DNA of 9,286 nucleotides from contig JARICB010000258.1 of the NCBI GenBank assembly GCA_029264225.1, positions 1 through 9,286 on the forward strand. The letters run 5' to 3'. Origin of the DNA: Nocardioides sp. Its GTDB lineage: Bacteria; Actinomycetota; Actinomycetes; Propionibacteriales; Nocardioidaceae. How positions within the stretch are numbered: the stretch's first letter is position 1; every line of letters begins with the position of its first letter. The notes beneath the pieces are model-generated. The model ran no database searches, was not told the DNA's origin, and saw only the letters and a program-made list of their open reading frames with translations. This document shows, piece after piece, positions 1 to 6,699 of the stretch. A program made the translations under genes and the position numbers.

Positions 1-519
1 AACCGCCTGCTCGGGCGCTTCATGGGCGAGGTCGGTCGGATCGTCGACGAAGGCACCCCGATCGCCGTCGCGGACAGTGCCTTTGCCGGCGTTGCTCCGA
101 TGCCGCCGTTCATGTTGCTCTCGCTCGTCGGACCGGCGATCGCGCTGCACAACAACGAGACGCTGGCTCGCGCCTTCCCGGATCGGTTCTACGTCTCCCC
201 CGCGCTCGAGCGTGTGGTGGCTGCGAAGAAGCCGGGGTACTACGGTCCCGACGGTGCCATCGACCCTGACGTCGAGGCGATGCTCGAGGCGCCGGAGTCC
301 CCGGTCGTGCTCAGCGCCGACGAGGTCCGCACCCGGGTGCTCTCCGGTCTCGCCGAGGAGGCCCGGCTGATGCTCGACGAAGGTGTCGTGGCTGCTCCCG
401 AGGATCTCGACCTGGCGATGATCACGGGTGCCGGGTTCTCGTTCTGGAACGGCGGCCTGACCATGCTGCTCGACAACTCCGGGATCTCCGAGCAGGTCAG
501 CGGTAGACGCTTCCACTGA
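1..519 (+). CDS. 3-hydroxyacyl-CoA dehydrogenase (FadB/FadJ type), C-terminal fragment
   Basis: The reading frame is open from the first base, so the 5' end lies outside the window; 172 residues are visible before the TGA at 517-519. The visible part resembles the C-terminal 3-hydroxyacyl-CoA dehydrogenase domains of multifunctional beta-oxidation enzymes. It has a PPFMLLSLVGPAIALH helix, the RFYVSP segment, an AAKKPGYYG stretch, and the late GAGFSFWNGG motif matching the family's GFPPFRGG region near the C terminus. In this family the enzyme hydrates enoyl-CoA and oxidises 3-hydroxyacyl-CoA with NAD in the cytoplasm. The NAD-binding and hydratase domains are not visible here, so whether it is the full multidomain form is inferred. 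The ending GRRFH looks like a natural C terminus. The next feature downstream is a palindromic element 33 nt after the stop, which may terminate this transcript. Confidence 0.8.
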   Translation, partial: NRLLGRFMGEVGRIVDEGTPIAVADSAFAGVAPMPPFMLLSLVGPAIALHNNETLARAFPDRFYVSPALERVVAAKKPGYYGPDGAIDPDVEAMLEAPESPVVLSADEVRTRVLSGLAEEARLMLDEGVVAAPEDLDLAMITGAGFSFWNGGLTMLLDNSGISEQVSGRRFH

Positions 520-552
520 GCTCCACTGAGCGCTCCGCTGGGTGAGATGCAC

Positions 553-626
553 CTGTAACGCCGTGTTATGACTTGTTCGCCCCCTGTTATTACAGGGGGC
601 GAACAGCATTTAACCCGGCGTTACAG
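553..626. repeat. Palindromic intergenic element, copy 1
   Basis: This is a 74-bp element. Perfect 11-bp outer arms CTGTAACGCCG (553-563) and CGGCGTTACAG (616-626) extend to 16-bp terminal inverted repeats, 554-569 against 610-625, with 14 of 16 positions matching. The centre is a perfect 14-bp hairpin, 574-587 paired with 592-605, with loop TATT. A second copy lies at 3793-3865. The first 17 bases (553-569) and the 21 bases 608-628 are identical in the two copies, as is the central CCCCCTGTTATT. No target-site duplication is evident. It lies between the beta-oxidation gene and the sugar cassette. It could be a terminator, a REP/MITE-like repeat or a protein-binding site; the sequence alone does not decide. 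Confidence 0.85.
574..605 (+). terminator. Possible intrinsic terminator hairpin inside copy 1
   Basis: A 14-bp perfect, G/C-rich stem with a 4-nt TATT loop lies about 55 nt after the stop of the beta-oxidation gene. On the plus strand it is followed by GCATTTAACC, which has only a short T run, so it is not a classical stem-plus-U-tract terminator. High-GC actinobacteria often use hairpins without a U tract, so terminator function is plausible but inferred. Confidence 0.4.
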
Positions 627-655
627 CGAGTTCGGCCCAACAGTTGCCTCGGAGT

Positions 656-671
656 CCCGGTAGGGACCGGG
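656..671. other. Small hairpin CCCGGT-AGGG-ACCGGG
   Basis: A perfect 6-bp inverted repeat with a 4-nt spacer lies in the leader region of the sugar cassette, about 37 nt upstream of the TAGACT box. It may be an operator or a chance GC-rich palindrome; nothing links it to a known regulator. Confidence 0.3.
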
Positions 672-707
672 TTTCGGGAGAAAGGAGCCGGCGGCCGGTG
701 CCTTGAC

Positions 708-713
708 TAGACT
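708..713 (+). promoter_or_regulatory. Candidate -10 box TAGACT for the sugar cassette
   Basis: TAGACT fits the actinobacterial TANNNT -10 pattern and lies 29 nt before the GTG start of the dehydrogenase, which would give a short leader carrying the ribosome binding site. No convincing -35 box is seen at 16-18 nt upstream. TTGACT at 703-708 overlaps the box and cannot serve as its -35. The 8-mer TAGACTCC recurs just upstream of dxs. Confidence 0.35.
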
Positions 714-729
714 CCGCGCGACTGTGAAC

Positions 730-737
730 GAAGGGGG
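730..737 (+). promoter_or_regulatory. Ribosome binding site GAAGGGGG
   Basis: This purine-rich Shine-Dalgarno-like stretch ends 5 nt before the GTG at 743. It supports that GTG, rather than a downstream codon, as the start of the first cassette gene. Confidence 0.7.
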
Positions 738-742
738 CCAAC

Positions 743-1972
743 GTGGCGCAAGCACAGGCTGGACACGAGTTGCCGTACGACGCCACCGGGTGCGACGTGG
801 TCGTGGTGGGCGGGGGCGGGCACGTCGGGCTGCCGCTGGCCATCGCGTTCGCCGACCGCGGACTGACTGTTGGCATCTATGACATCAACCCTGCCGCAGT
901 CGCGAAGATCTCGGCCGGCGAACTGCCGTTCATGGAGAAGGATGCCGAGCCCGTACTGCGTCGGGTGCTGGCCGAGGGCCGGTTGCGGGCCACCACTGAC
1001 CCGACCATCATCTCCAACGCCGATGCGGTCGTCGTCGTCATCGGCACCCCTGTCAACGAGCACCTCAACCCTGACCCGCATGCGGTCAGCCGCTCTCTGG
1101 AGGCCGCGCGTGAACATTTCCGCGACGGCCAGTTGCTGGTGTTGCGCTCCACGGTCTATCCGGGCGTGACGAAGAGGGTGGAGCGGCTCTTCCGCGACCT
1201 CGGTCTTGCTGTCGACGTCTCGTTCTGTCCCGAGCGGATCGCCGAGGGCCGGGCCATGGAGGAGCTGTTCACGCTGCCCCAGATCGTGTCGGGGCGCACC
1301 CAGGCGACCCGTGACCGGGCCGCGAAACTGTTCGGCCATCTGACCGAGACGATCGTCGAACTCGAGCCCGAAGAGGCCGAACTGGCCAAACTTTTCACCA
1401 ACAACTGGCGCTACATCAAGTTCGCAGCCGCCAACCAGTTCTACGTCATGGCCAACGACCACGGGTTGGACTACGACAAGATCCGACTCGCGCTGGCCCA
1501 CGACTACCCCCGCGCCGCAGACATGCCGGGTGCCGGCTTCGCCGCCGGCCCGTGCTTGTTCAAGGACACGATGCAGTTGGCGGCATTCACCGACAACTCC
1601 TACGTGCTCGGACACTCCGCCATGCTCGTCAACGAAGGCCTGCCGCTCTACCTGGTGACCCGGATGGAGAAGGCGCACGACCTGGCCGACCTGCGCGTCG
1701 GCATCCTCGGCATGGCCTTCAAGGGCGAGAGTGACGACATCCGCTCCAGCCTGTCCTACAAGCTCAAGCGCATCCTGGAGTTCCGCTCACGCGAGGTGCT
1801 GTGCACCGACCCCTACGTCAGCGTGGACGACGCCCTGCTCCCGCTCGAAGACGTGCTCGAGCGGGCCGACGTACTCGTGATCGGGGCCCCGCACCGGGCC
1901 TACGCCGACCTGGCACCGACCCAGCCCGTGGTCGACGTGTGGAACCTGCTCGGGAATGGGACGAGCGTATGA
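743..1972 (+). CDS. Nucleotide-sugar (UDP-sugar) 6-dehydrogenase
   Basis: This 409-residue protein belongs to the UDP-glucose/GDP-mannose dehydrogenase family, whose members oxidise C6 of a nucleotide sugar twice with NAD to give a uronic acid. The N-terminal Rossmann fold shows GGGGHVG at residues 23-29 and the acidic D47 after strand 2. The catalytic set is intact by alignment with the family: E164 in CPERIAEG, K216 and N220 four residues apart, and the thioester-forming C271 in GPCLFKD, with K274 and D275. The C-terminal nucleotide-sugar-binding domain begins near LRVGILGMAFKGESDDIRSS. The GPCLFKD motif differs from the textbook GGSCFPKD of UDP-glucose dehydrogenase. Together with PERIAEG this leaves the substrate open, either UDP-glucose or a UDP-N-acetylhexosamine. 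The start is a GTG with a good ribosome site. The stop overlaps the next gene's ATG, which suggests translational coupling. Confidence 0.9.
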   Translation: MAQAQAGHELPYDATGCDVVVVGGGGHVGLPLAIAFADRGLTVGIYDINPAAVAKISAGELPFMEKDAEPVLRRVLAEGRLRATTDPTIISNADAVVVVIGTPVNEHLNPDPHAVSRSLEAAREHFRDGQLLVLRSTVYPGVTKRVERLFRDLGLAVDVSFCPERIAEGRAMEELFTLPQIVSGRTQATRDRAAKLFGHLTETIVELEPEEAELAKLFTNNWRYIKFAAANQFYVMANDHGLDYDKIRLALAHDYPRAADMPGAGFAAGPCLFKDTMQLAAFTDNSYVLGHSAMLVNEGLPLYLVTRMEKAHDLADLRVGILGMAFKGESDDIRSSLSYKLKRILEFRSREVLCTDPYVSVDDALLPLEDVLERADVLVIGAPHRAYADLAPTQPVVDVWNLLGNGTSV

Positions 1973-2754
1973 GCCTGGCAGTCACGGTCGTAGTCCCGGC
2001 ATACAACGAGGGCGAAGGGATCCTGGCGGTCATCGACCGCATCTTCGAGGCGGTCGACTCGACCCTCCAACTGCTGATCGTCGTGGACTTCGAGCAGGAC
2101 AACACGATTCCGGTGGTGCTCGCGCATCCGCGGTACGGCGACGGGCTGGAGCTGTTGCTCAACGACTATGGCCGCGGCCCGGCCCACGCCATTCGCTACG
2201 GCATCGACCGGGCGGCCCACGAGATCGTAGTGGTCACGATGGCCGACGGATCCGATGATCCGCGCCAGATCGACCCGTTGGCGCGCCTGGTCGAGCGTGG
2301 GGTCGTGGTTGCGGCCGCGTCCCGCTACTCCCCCGGCGGACAGCAGGTAGGCGGCCCATTGGTCAAGAGCCTGCTCTCCCAAGGTGCCGGCCGGTCGCTG
2401 AGCACCTTGGCGCGCGTCGGCACCCAGGACGCCACCAACAGTTTCAAGGCCTATTCCACGGAGTTCATCCGCGAGGTGGGAATCCACAGCACCAGCGGCT
2501 TCGAGATCGGGCTCGAACTGACCGCCAAGGCGCGGCGGCTGCGTCGCCCGGTCGCAGAGATCCCGACGATCTGGCTCGATCGCACGATCGGCGACTCCAA
2601 CTTCGACATGAAGGCGTGGATCCCTAAATACCTGAGGTGGTACCGGTTCGCCTTCGGGCCCGCCCTGACGATCAGCCAGGTCACCGCGCAGGCCAAGCGC
2701 ATTGCCGCGCTCAACGAATCACACCCCACCCCCAAGAACGGAACATCCGCGTGA
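1969..2754 (+). CDS. Family 2 glycosyltransferase
   Basis: This 261-residue protein has a GT-A fold and resembles polyprenyl/dolichyl-phosphate sugar transferases. It opens with VTVVVPAYNEGEG (P10, Y12, N13, E14). Where most relatives have DDGSxD it has DFEQD at 40-44. The metal/nucleotide-binding region is ADGSDDP at 92-98. No transmembrane segment is evident, so it probably works in the cytosol or at the inner membrane face. The chosen ATG overlaps the dehydrogenase stop (ATGA). The frame is open further upstream, but that part lies inside the dehydrogenase gene and starts no recognisable domain. It probably uses the sugar nucleotide made by its neighbours. The acceptor is unknown; a lipid phosphate or a surface glycan are both possible. 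Confidence 0.88.
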   Translation: MSLAVTVVVPAYNEGEGILAVIDRIFEAVDSTLQLLIVVDFEQDNTIPVVLAHPRYGDGLELLLNDYGRGPAHAIRYGIDRAAHEIVVVTMADGSDDPRQIDPLARLVERGVVVAAASRYSPGGQQVGGPLVKSLLSQGAGRSLSTLARVGTQDATNSFKAYSTEFIREVGIHSTSGFEIGLELTAKARRLRRPVAEIPTIWLDRTIGDSNFDMKAWIPKYLRWYRFAFGPALTISQVTAQAKRIAALNESHPTPKNGTSA

Positions 2755-3785
2755 GCAACGACCGCCAGAAGGTCCTCGTCTCCGGCTCGGCCGGCTTCAT
2801 CGGGGGCTACGTCGTCGAGGAACTCCTGCGCCGCGGCTACACCGTGGTCGGCATCGACAACTACTCCAAGTACGGCAAGATCGTGAAGTCCTACGACGAC
2901 CACCCCGACTACCACTTCCACGAGGACGACGCCCGCAACGTCGACGTCATGAAGAAGCTGCTCGCCGACTGCGACCACTTCATCGCCGGCGCCGCCCTGA
3001 TCGGCGGCATCTCCTACTTCCACGCCTACGCCTACGACCTGTTGGCCCAGAACGAGCGGATCATGGCCTCCCAGTGCGACGCCGCGATCGAGGCATTCCA
3101 GCACGGCAAGCTCAAGAAGGTCACCTATCTCTCGAGCTCGATGGTCTTCGAATCGACCGAGCACTGGCCCTCCAAAGAGGGCGACGAGCGCAAGATCCCG
3201 CCGCCGCTGTCCTCCTACGGCTTCCAGAAGCTTGCGGTGGAGTACTTCGCCAAGGCGGCGTTCGATCAGTACCAGCTGCCGTACACGATCATCCGGCCGT
3301 TCAACTGCGTCGGCATCGGCGAGGGCCGCGCCCTCGGCGACGTCGAGGTCGCCTCCGGCAACGTCAAGCTCGCCATGAGCCACGTGGTGCCCGACATCGT
3401 GCAGAAGATCGTCAAGGGCCAGGACCCGCTCCACATCCTCGGCGAGGGCAACCAGGTGCGTCACTACACCTATGGAGGCGACCTGGCGCGCGGCATCGTG
3501 GAGTGCATGAGTCACGAGGCCGCACTCAATGAGGACTTCAACATCTCCACTGCTGAGTCCACGACCGTGCGCGAACTGGCCGAGGTCATCTGGCGCAAGA
3601 TCAAGGGCGACGCCCCCCTGACCCTGGTCAGCGACCAGGCCTACGAGTACGACGTACAGAAGCGCGTCCCGGACGTCCAGAAGGCGAAGGACGTGCTGGG
3701 CTTCGAGTGCACCACCACGCTCGACGACATGCTTGACGAGGTCATCCCGTGGGTGAGCCAGGCCGTGGCGGACGGCCGACTCTGA
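2751..3785 (+). CDS. NAD-dependent epimerase/dehydratase (extended SDR)
   Basis: This 344-residue protein is an extended short-chain dehydrogenase/reductase acting on nucleotide sugars. The NAD-binding motif is GSAGFIGG at residues 12-19, followed by the acidic end of strand 2 in GIDNYSKY. The catalytic residues are a serine cluster S128-S130 in YLSSSMVF and the Y156-xxx-K160 pair in SSYGFQK. RPFNCVGIGEG follows, as is typical of UDP-glucose epimerase-like proteins. The GTG start at 2751 overlaps the glycosyltransferase stop (GTGA), and MSNDRQKVLVSGSAGFIGG is a normal family N terminus. A longer frame runs upstream inside the glycosyltransferase but encodes unrelated sequence. It likely epimerises or dehydrates the sugar nucleotide used in the same pathway; the exact substrate (epimerase, decarboxylase or dehydratase role) cannot be read from motifs. 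The stop lies only 7 nt before the second palindromic element. Confidence 0.88.
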   Translation: MSNDRQKVLVSGSAGFIGGYVVEELLRRGYTVVGIDNYSKYGKIVKSYDDHPDYHFHEDDARNVDVMKKLLADCDHFIAGAALIGGISYFHAYAYDLLAQNERIMASQCDAAIEAFQHGKLKKVTYLSSSMVFESTEHWPSKEGDERKIPPPLSSYGFQKLAVEYFAKAAFDQYQLPYTIIRPFNCVGIGEGRALGDVEVASGNVKLAMSHVVPDIVQKIVKGQDPLHILGEGNQVRHYTYGGDLARGIVECMSHEAALNEDFNISTAESTTVRELAEVIWRKIKGDAPLTLVSDQAYEYDVQKRVPDVQKAKDVLGFECTTTLDDMLDEVIPWVSQAVADGRL

Positions 3786-3792
3786 CGGCCCG

Positions 3793-3865
3793 CTGTAACG
3801 CCGTGTTATATCTTCTTCCCCCCCTGTTATTTCAGGGGGGAAGAGTATTTAACCCGGCGTTACAG
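3793..3865. repeat. Palindromic intergenic element, copy 2
   Basis: This 73-bp copy of the element at 553-626 has the same plus-strand orientation. The outer arms CTGTAACGCCG (3793-3803) and CGGCGTTACAG (3855-3865) are perfect and here extend to 13 bp by a flanking CG on each side. The centre again is a G/C-rich hairpin, but its arms read TCTTC/GAAGA instead of TGTTCG/CGAACA, with one bulged C (3818). It lies 7 nt after the epimerase stop and extends into the convergent permease gene, supplying that gene's last codons and its TAA stop. A bidirectional terminator role would suit this convergent position. Confidence 0.85.
3813..3845. terminator. Possible bidirectional terminator hairpin inside copy 2
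   Basis: CCCCCCTG (3819-3826) pairs with CAGGGGGG (3833-3840) around loop TTATTT. TTCTT (3813-3817) then pairs with AAGAG (3841-3845), including one T-G wobble, with C3818 bulged. It lies between two convergent genes, where termination from both sides is expected. Following T runs are short on both strands, so the call is tentative. Confidence 0.45.
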
Positions 3866-5396
3866 CGTCAGCGTCAGCGTCGGAGTCGGAGTCGGAGTCA
3901 GGCTGCGGCGGGGTGAAGCCAACCCCGCGGCCGACCCGGCTGTGGCTGCGGCTGTAGCCGAAGTAGACGACCATCCCGATCAGCATCCAGATCAGGAACC
4001 GAATCCAGGTCTCCCCGATCAGGTTGAGCATCAGGTAGAAGCAGAGCAGCACTGACAGGGTCGCAACCACGTTCACGGCGGGGGTGCGGAAGGCGCGCGG
4101 CAGGTCTGGGCGGGTACGCCGCAGGATCAGTACGCCGACCGAGACGAGCATGAACGCGAACAGGGTGCCGATACTGACCAGGTCACCGAGGGTCTCGAAG
4201 TCGACGAAGCCCGACAGCAGTGCCACTCCGACACCGGTAATGGCGGTGATCCGGTGTGGGGTGCGGAAGGTGGGGTGCACCTTCGCCAGCGATTCGGGGA
4301 GCAGACCGTCGCGGGCCATCGCGAACGCCACGCGAGTCTGGCCCATCACCAAGATCAGCACCACTACGGTCAGACCGATGGTGGCCCCGATCGCGATCAG
4401 GTTGGCGATCCATTCCACGCCTACCGCATCGAAGGCGGTAGCGAGTGGTGCCGGGTCTGCTGGGTCGATGTCCTGGTAGTTCTGCATCCCGGTGATCACG
4501 AAGCAGACCGCGATGTAGAGGACCGTCACGATCGCCAGCGAGCCCAAGATGCCGATCGGCACGTCACGCTGCGGATTCCGGGTCTCCTCGGCGGTCGTGG
4601 CGACCACATCGAAGCCGATGAAGGCGAAGAAGACGATGGCCGCGCCGGCGATGACGCCGCCGATGCCGTAGACGGCGGGCTCGAGTCCGAAGAGGGAGGT
4701 GATCAGCGGTGTCTTCCAGAACGACGAGTCGCTACCGGCGCCGGTCGGCTGGCTCTCGGGAATGAACGGCGTGTAGTTGGCGACCTTGATGTAGCCGACC
4801 CCCATCACGATCACCAGGCCGACGACGGCCAACTTGATCGCCACCACGACCTGGTTGACCCGGCTGGAGAGCTTGATCCCGCCGATCAGCACCCCCGCCA
4901 CCAGGAGCGAGATGAGCACGGCGGGCAGGTTGACGATGCCGTCGCTGGCCGAGCCGAGTGAGGTAGGAACAGCCAGTGGAGTCCCGTCGAGCACGTTCTG
5001 CAGGTAACCCGAGAAGCCTGCCGCGAGTGCTGAGGCCCCGACGGTGAACTCCAAGATGAGGTCCCAGCCGATGATCCAGGCCACCAGTTCGCCAAAAGTC
5101 GCGTAGCTGAACGTGTAGGCACTGCCAGCCACGGGCACGGTCGAGGCGAACTCGGCATAGCAGAGCGCGGCCAGCGCACATGCCAGCCCGGCGATGGCGA
5201 ACGAGATGGCGATGGCAGGTCCGGCGTTGGTGGCGGCGACCAGTCCGGTGTAGACGAAGATGCCGGCCCCGATGATGACGCCGACACCGAAGATGGTGAG
5301 GTCGAGTGCGCCAAGACTCCTTTTCAGGCGGTGGTCCGGGTCCTCGGTCTCGGCGATGGACTGCTCCACTGACTTCGTCCGGAAGAGACTGTTCAT
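3849..5396 (-). CDS. APC-family amino-acid permease (cationic amino-acid transporter type)
   Basis: This 515-residue membrane protein has about twelve hydrophobic segments. The unwound first helix carries IIGAGIFVYTG (G43-A44-G45-I46-F47), the classic substrate-binding motif of amino acid-polyamine-organocation transporters. PVAGSAYTFSYATFGE and GFDVVATTAEETRNPQRDVP in the middle are typical of cationic amino-acid transporter relatives; the latter loop is highly conserved in the family. It should import amino acids across the cytoplasmic membrane, but the substrate is not defined. The start ATG (5394-5396) is fixed by an in-frame TAG at 5406-5408; only a weak ribosome site (GCTGGG) is seen. 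The C-terminal tail PDSDSDSDADADAVTPG is unusual: it is coded by a hexanucleotide repeat, and its AVTPG-stop lies in the palindromic element. It follows the lipoprotein gene after 37 nt and may share its transcript. Confidence 0.9.
   Translation of the reverse strand: MNSLFRTKSVEQSIAETEDPDHRLKRSLGALDLTIFGVGVIIGAGIFVYTGLVAATNAGPAIAISFAIAGLACALAALCYAEFASTVPVAGSAYTFSYATFGELVAWIIGWDLILEFTVGASALAAGFSGYLQNVLDGTPLAVPTSLGSASDGIVNLPAVLISLLVAGVLIGGIKLSSRVNQVVVAIKLAVVGLVIVMGVGYIKVANYTPFIPESQPTGAGSDSSFWKTPLITSLFGLEPAVYGIGGVIAGAAIVFFAFIGFDVVATTAEETRNPQRDVPIGILGSLAIVTVLYIAVCFVITGMQNYQDIDPADPAPLATAFDAVGVEWIANLIAIGATIGLTVVVLILVMGQTRVAFAMARDGLLPESLAKVHPTFRTPHRITAITGVGVALLSGFVDFETLGDLVSIGTLFAFMLVSVGVLILRRTRPDLPRAFRTPAVNVVATLSVLLCFYLMLNLIGETWIRFLIWMLIGMVVYFGYSRSHSRVGRGVGFTPPQPDSDSDSDADADAVTPG
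3863..3898. repeat. Hexanucleotide tandem repeat (CAGCGT)3(CGGAGT)3
   Basis: Six hexamers in a row, three CAGCGT followed by three CGGAGT on the plus strand, lie inside the 3' end of the permease gene. On the coding strand they encode alternating Asp-Ser and Asp-Ala. Because the unit is 6 nt, copy-number change would keep the frame. The first hexamer starts within the terminal CAG of the palindromic element. Confidence 0.9.
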
Positions 5397-5433
5397 CCCA
5401 GCAAACTATCGGCACGCGGCGGTTCCCCGTGAG

Positions 5434-6699
5434 TCAGCCGTACGTCCTGATTATCCCGCTTGCTGCCTTGAGAGCGAGTTGGTCGGCATCCAGCCCGAGG
5501 ATCTCCGCGAGCCGCTGGGCCTGTGCGGGTCCACTGGTGGTCTTCGCCAGCTCGTTCAGCAACTCCCACAGCTTCGCCTCGCCGTACAAGTCCACGATCG
5601 ACTCGCAGGCCCACCACGCCAAGGCAGTGTTGGCCGCCTGATCCGCCCCGTCGAAGTCGATGTCGCTCGGCAGCACCGCACCGTCGCGAGCGAGCTTGAG
5701 CGCGTCTTCGCTGATCAGCCGCTGGTCGCTGGGAAGGGGCTGGACCGAGACCCACTCGGCCAGGCCTTCGCGCAACCAGGTAGGCACCGGGTCGTCGCGC
5801 TCTCCGAGGGCTACATGGGTCAGTTCGTGTCGGATCAGCCTCGCGAGTTGAGCCGGGTCGCTGTCCAGCATCCGGGGGTGCAGCAGCAGCCGAGTGCTGG
5901 CGATCTGATCGCCATCCGTCGTGGCGCGGACCGGGAAGGCGACGGCGCCCAGCGTCGCCGGGTCCTCGACCGGCAGGTCGTCGATGCCTCGCAACAGCTC
6001 GGTGTCGGAGAGCGCGTAGAGGACCACGTCGCCGGACCAGGTGTAGGGCACGACCCGTTTGACCTGCCGAATGCCCGCCTCGACGGCGGCGATGACGCCG
6101 GGGGCGGCCGCGGCGCTCTCGTCGTCGAAGACCCCGAGGACGCCCTTGCCGCGGATGACGGTGATGGCGCCGCTGTCCCAGGGTTGTACGTCGACCCCGG
6201 TGCGTTGCTCCCAGGCCAGGTCACGGTCGCCGGCGATCAGCAGGCTGCCACCGGCGCGCGACTCACTGAAGTAGAACCGGGCCGGCCGCACGACCGGCTC
6301 CGCGTCGTAGTCGTCGAGCTCCAACTGGACCTGCACCACAGCGTCGAATCCACCCCCTCGACGGGTCACCGAATCCGGATCCACCTGATAGGAAAGGGTG
6401 GCCAGTGGCAGCTGGGCAAGGTTGGCGAAGTAGACCCGTTCCCGGTTCAGGAACGCCGGGTCCTCGCGGTCCACCGTGGCCAGGAAGCGGCGCTTGTTTC
6501 CGGAGCTGAGCGCACGGGCGCGCTCGCGCAGCACGCGCTCCACCCTGGGCATCACCTCGGTTGCGTCGAACGTCATCGGTGTCGAGCCCACATCAGGGCC
6601 GTCGCCCGAGCAGCCCGCAAGTGCGGGCAACGACAAGATCAGCGCCGCCAACAGGCCTGCGCAGGGTCGAGCGCCGACCTCAGACAGGACGGTCGGCAT
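5434..6699 (-). CDS. Predicted lipoprotein with a zinc-metallopeptidase (peptidase MA-like) domain
   Basis: This 421-residue protein has an N-terminal signal with hydrophobic stretch 14-28 and a lipobox L27-A28-G29-C30, so it is expected to be lipid-anchored on the outer face of the membrane. Residues 44-180 look like a ligand-binding or NTF2-like region without a clear family. The C-terminal half carries H291-E-L-T-H295 and then E311-GLAEW, a gluzincin-type zinc site as in peptidase MA-like proteins. The glutamate lies 15 residues after the second histidine, slightly closer than the 18 of the M1 family. The substrate is unknown. The ATG start overlaps the dxs 3' end by 20 nt and has AGGTG about 8 nt upstream, which suggests coupled translation. 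I do not recognise a named gene. Confidence 0.78.
   Translation of the reverse strand: MPTVLSEVGARPCAGLLAALILSLPALAGCSGDGPDVGSTPMTFDATEVMPRVERVLRERARALSSGNKRRFLATVDREDPAFLNRERVYFANLAQLPLATLSYQVDPDSVTRRGGGFDAVVQVQLELDDYDAEPVVRPARFYFSESRAGGSLLIAGDRDLAWEQRTGVDVQPWDSGAITVIRGKGVLGVFDDESAAAAPGVIAAVEAGIRQVKRVVPYTWSGDVVLYALSDTELLRGIDDLPVEDPATLGAVAFPVRATTDGDQIASTRLLLHPRMLDSDPAQLARLIRHELTHVALGERDDPVPTWLREGLAEWVSVQPLPSDQRLISEDALKLARDGAVLPSDIDFDGADQAANTALAWWACESIVDLYGEAKLWELLNELAKTTSGPAQAQRLAEILGLDADQLALKAASGIIRTYG

Noticed and set aside
511..530. Near-duplicate TTCCACTGAG / CTCCACTGAG around the first stop codon
   Set aside because: The 9-base shared tract is too short to distinguish from chance or slippage and shows no link to the palindromic element.
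707..1678. Long open frame on the minus strand opposite the nucleotide-sugar dehydrogenase
   Set aside because: It is antisense to a gene with complete catalytic motifs. Its translation is low-complexity, rich in G, R, V and D, and has no recognisable domain, as expected for a GC-rich shadow frame.
2451..3515. Minus-strand open frame opposite the epimerase
   Set aside because: It is the complement of a well-supported SDR gene, and its V/D/G/L-rich translation has no motifs.
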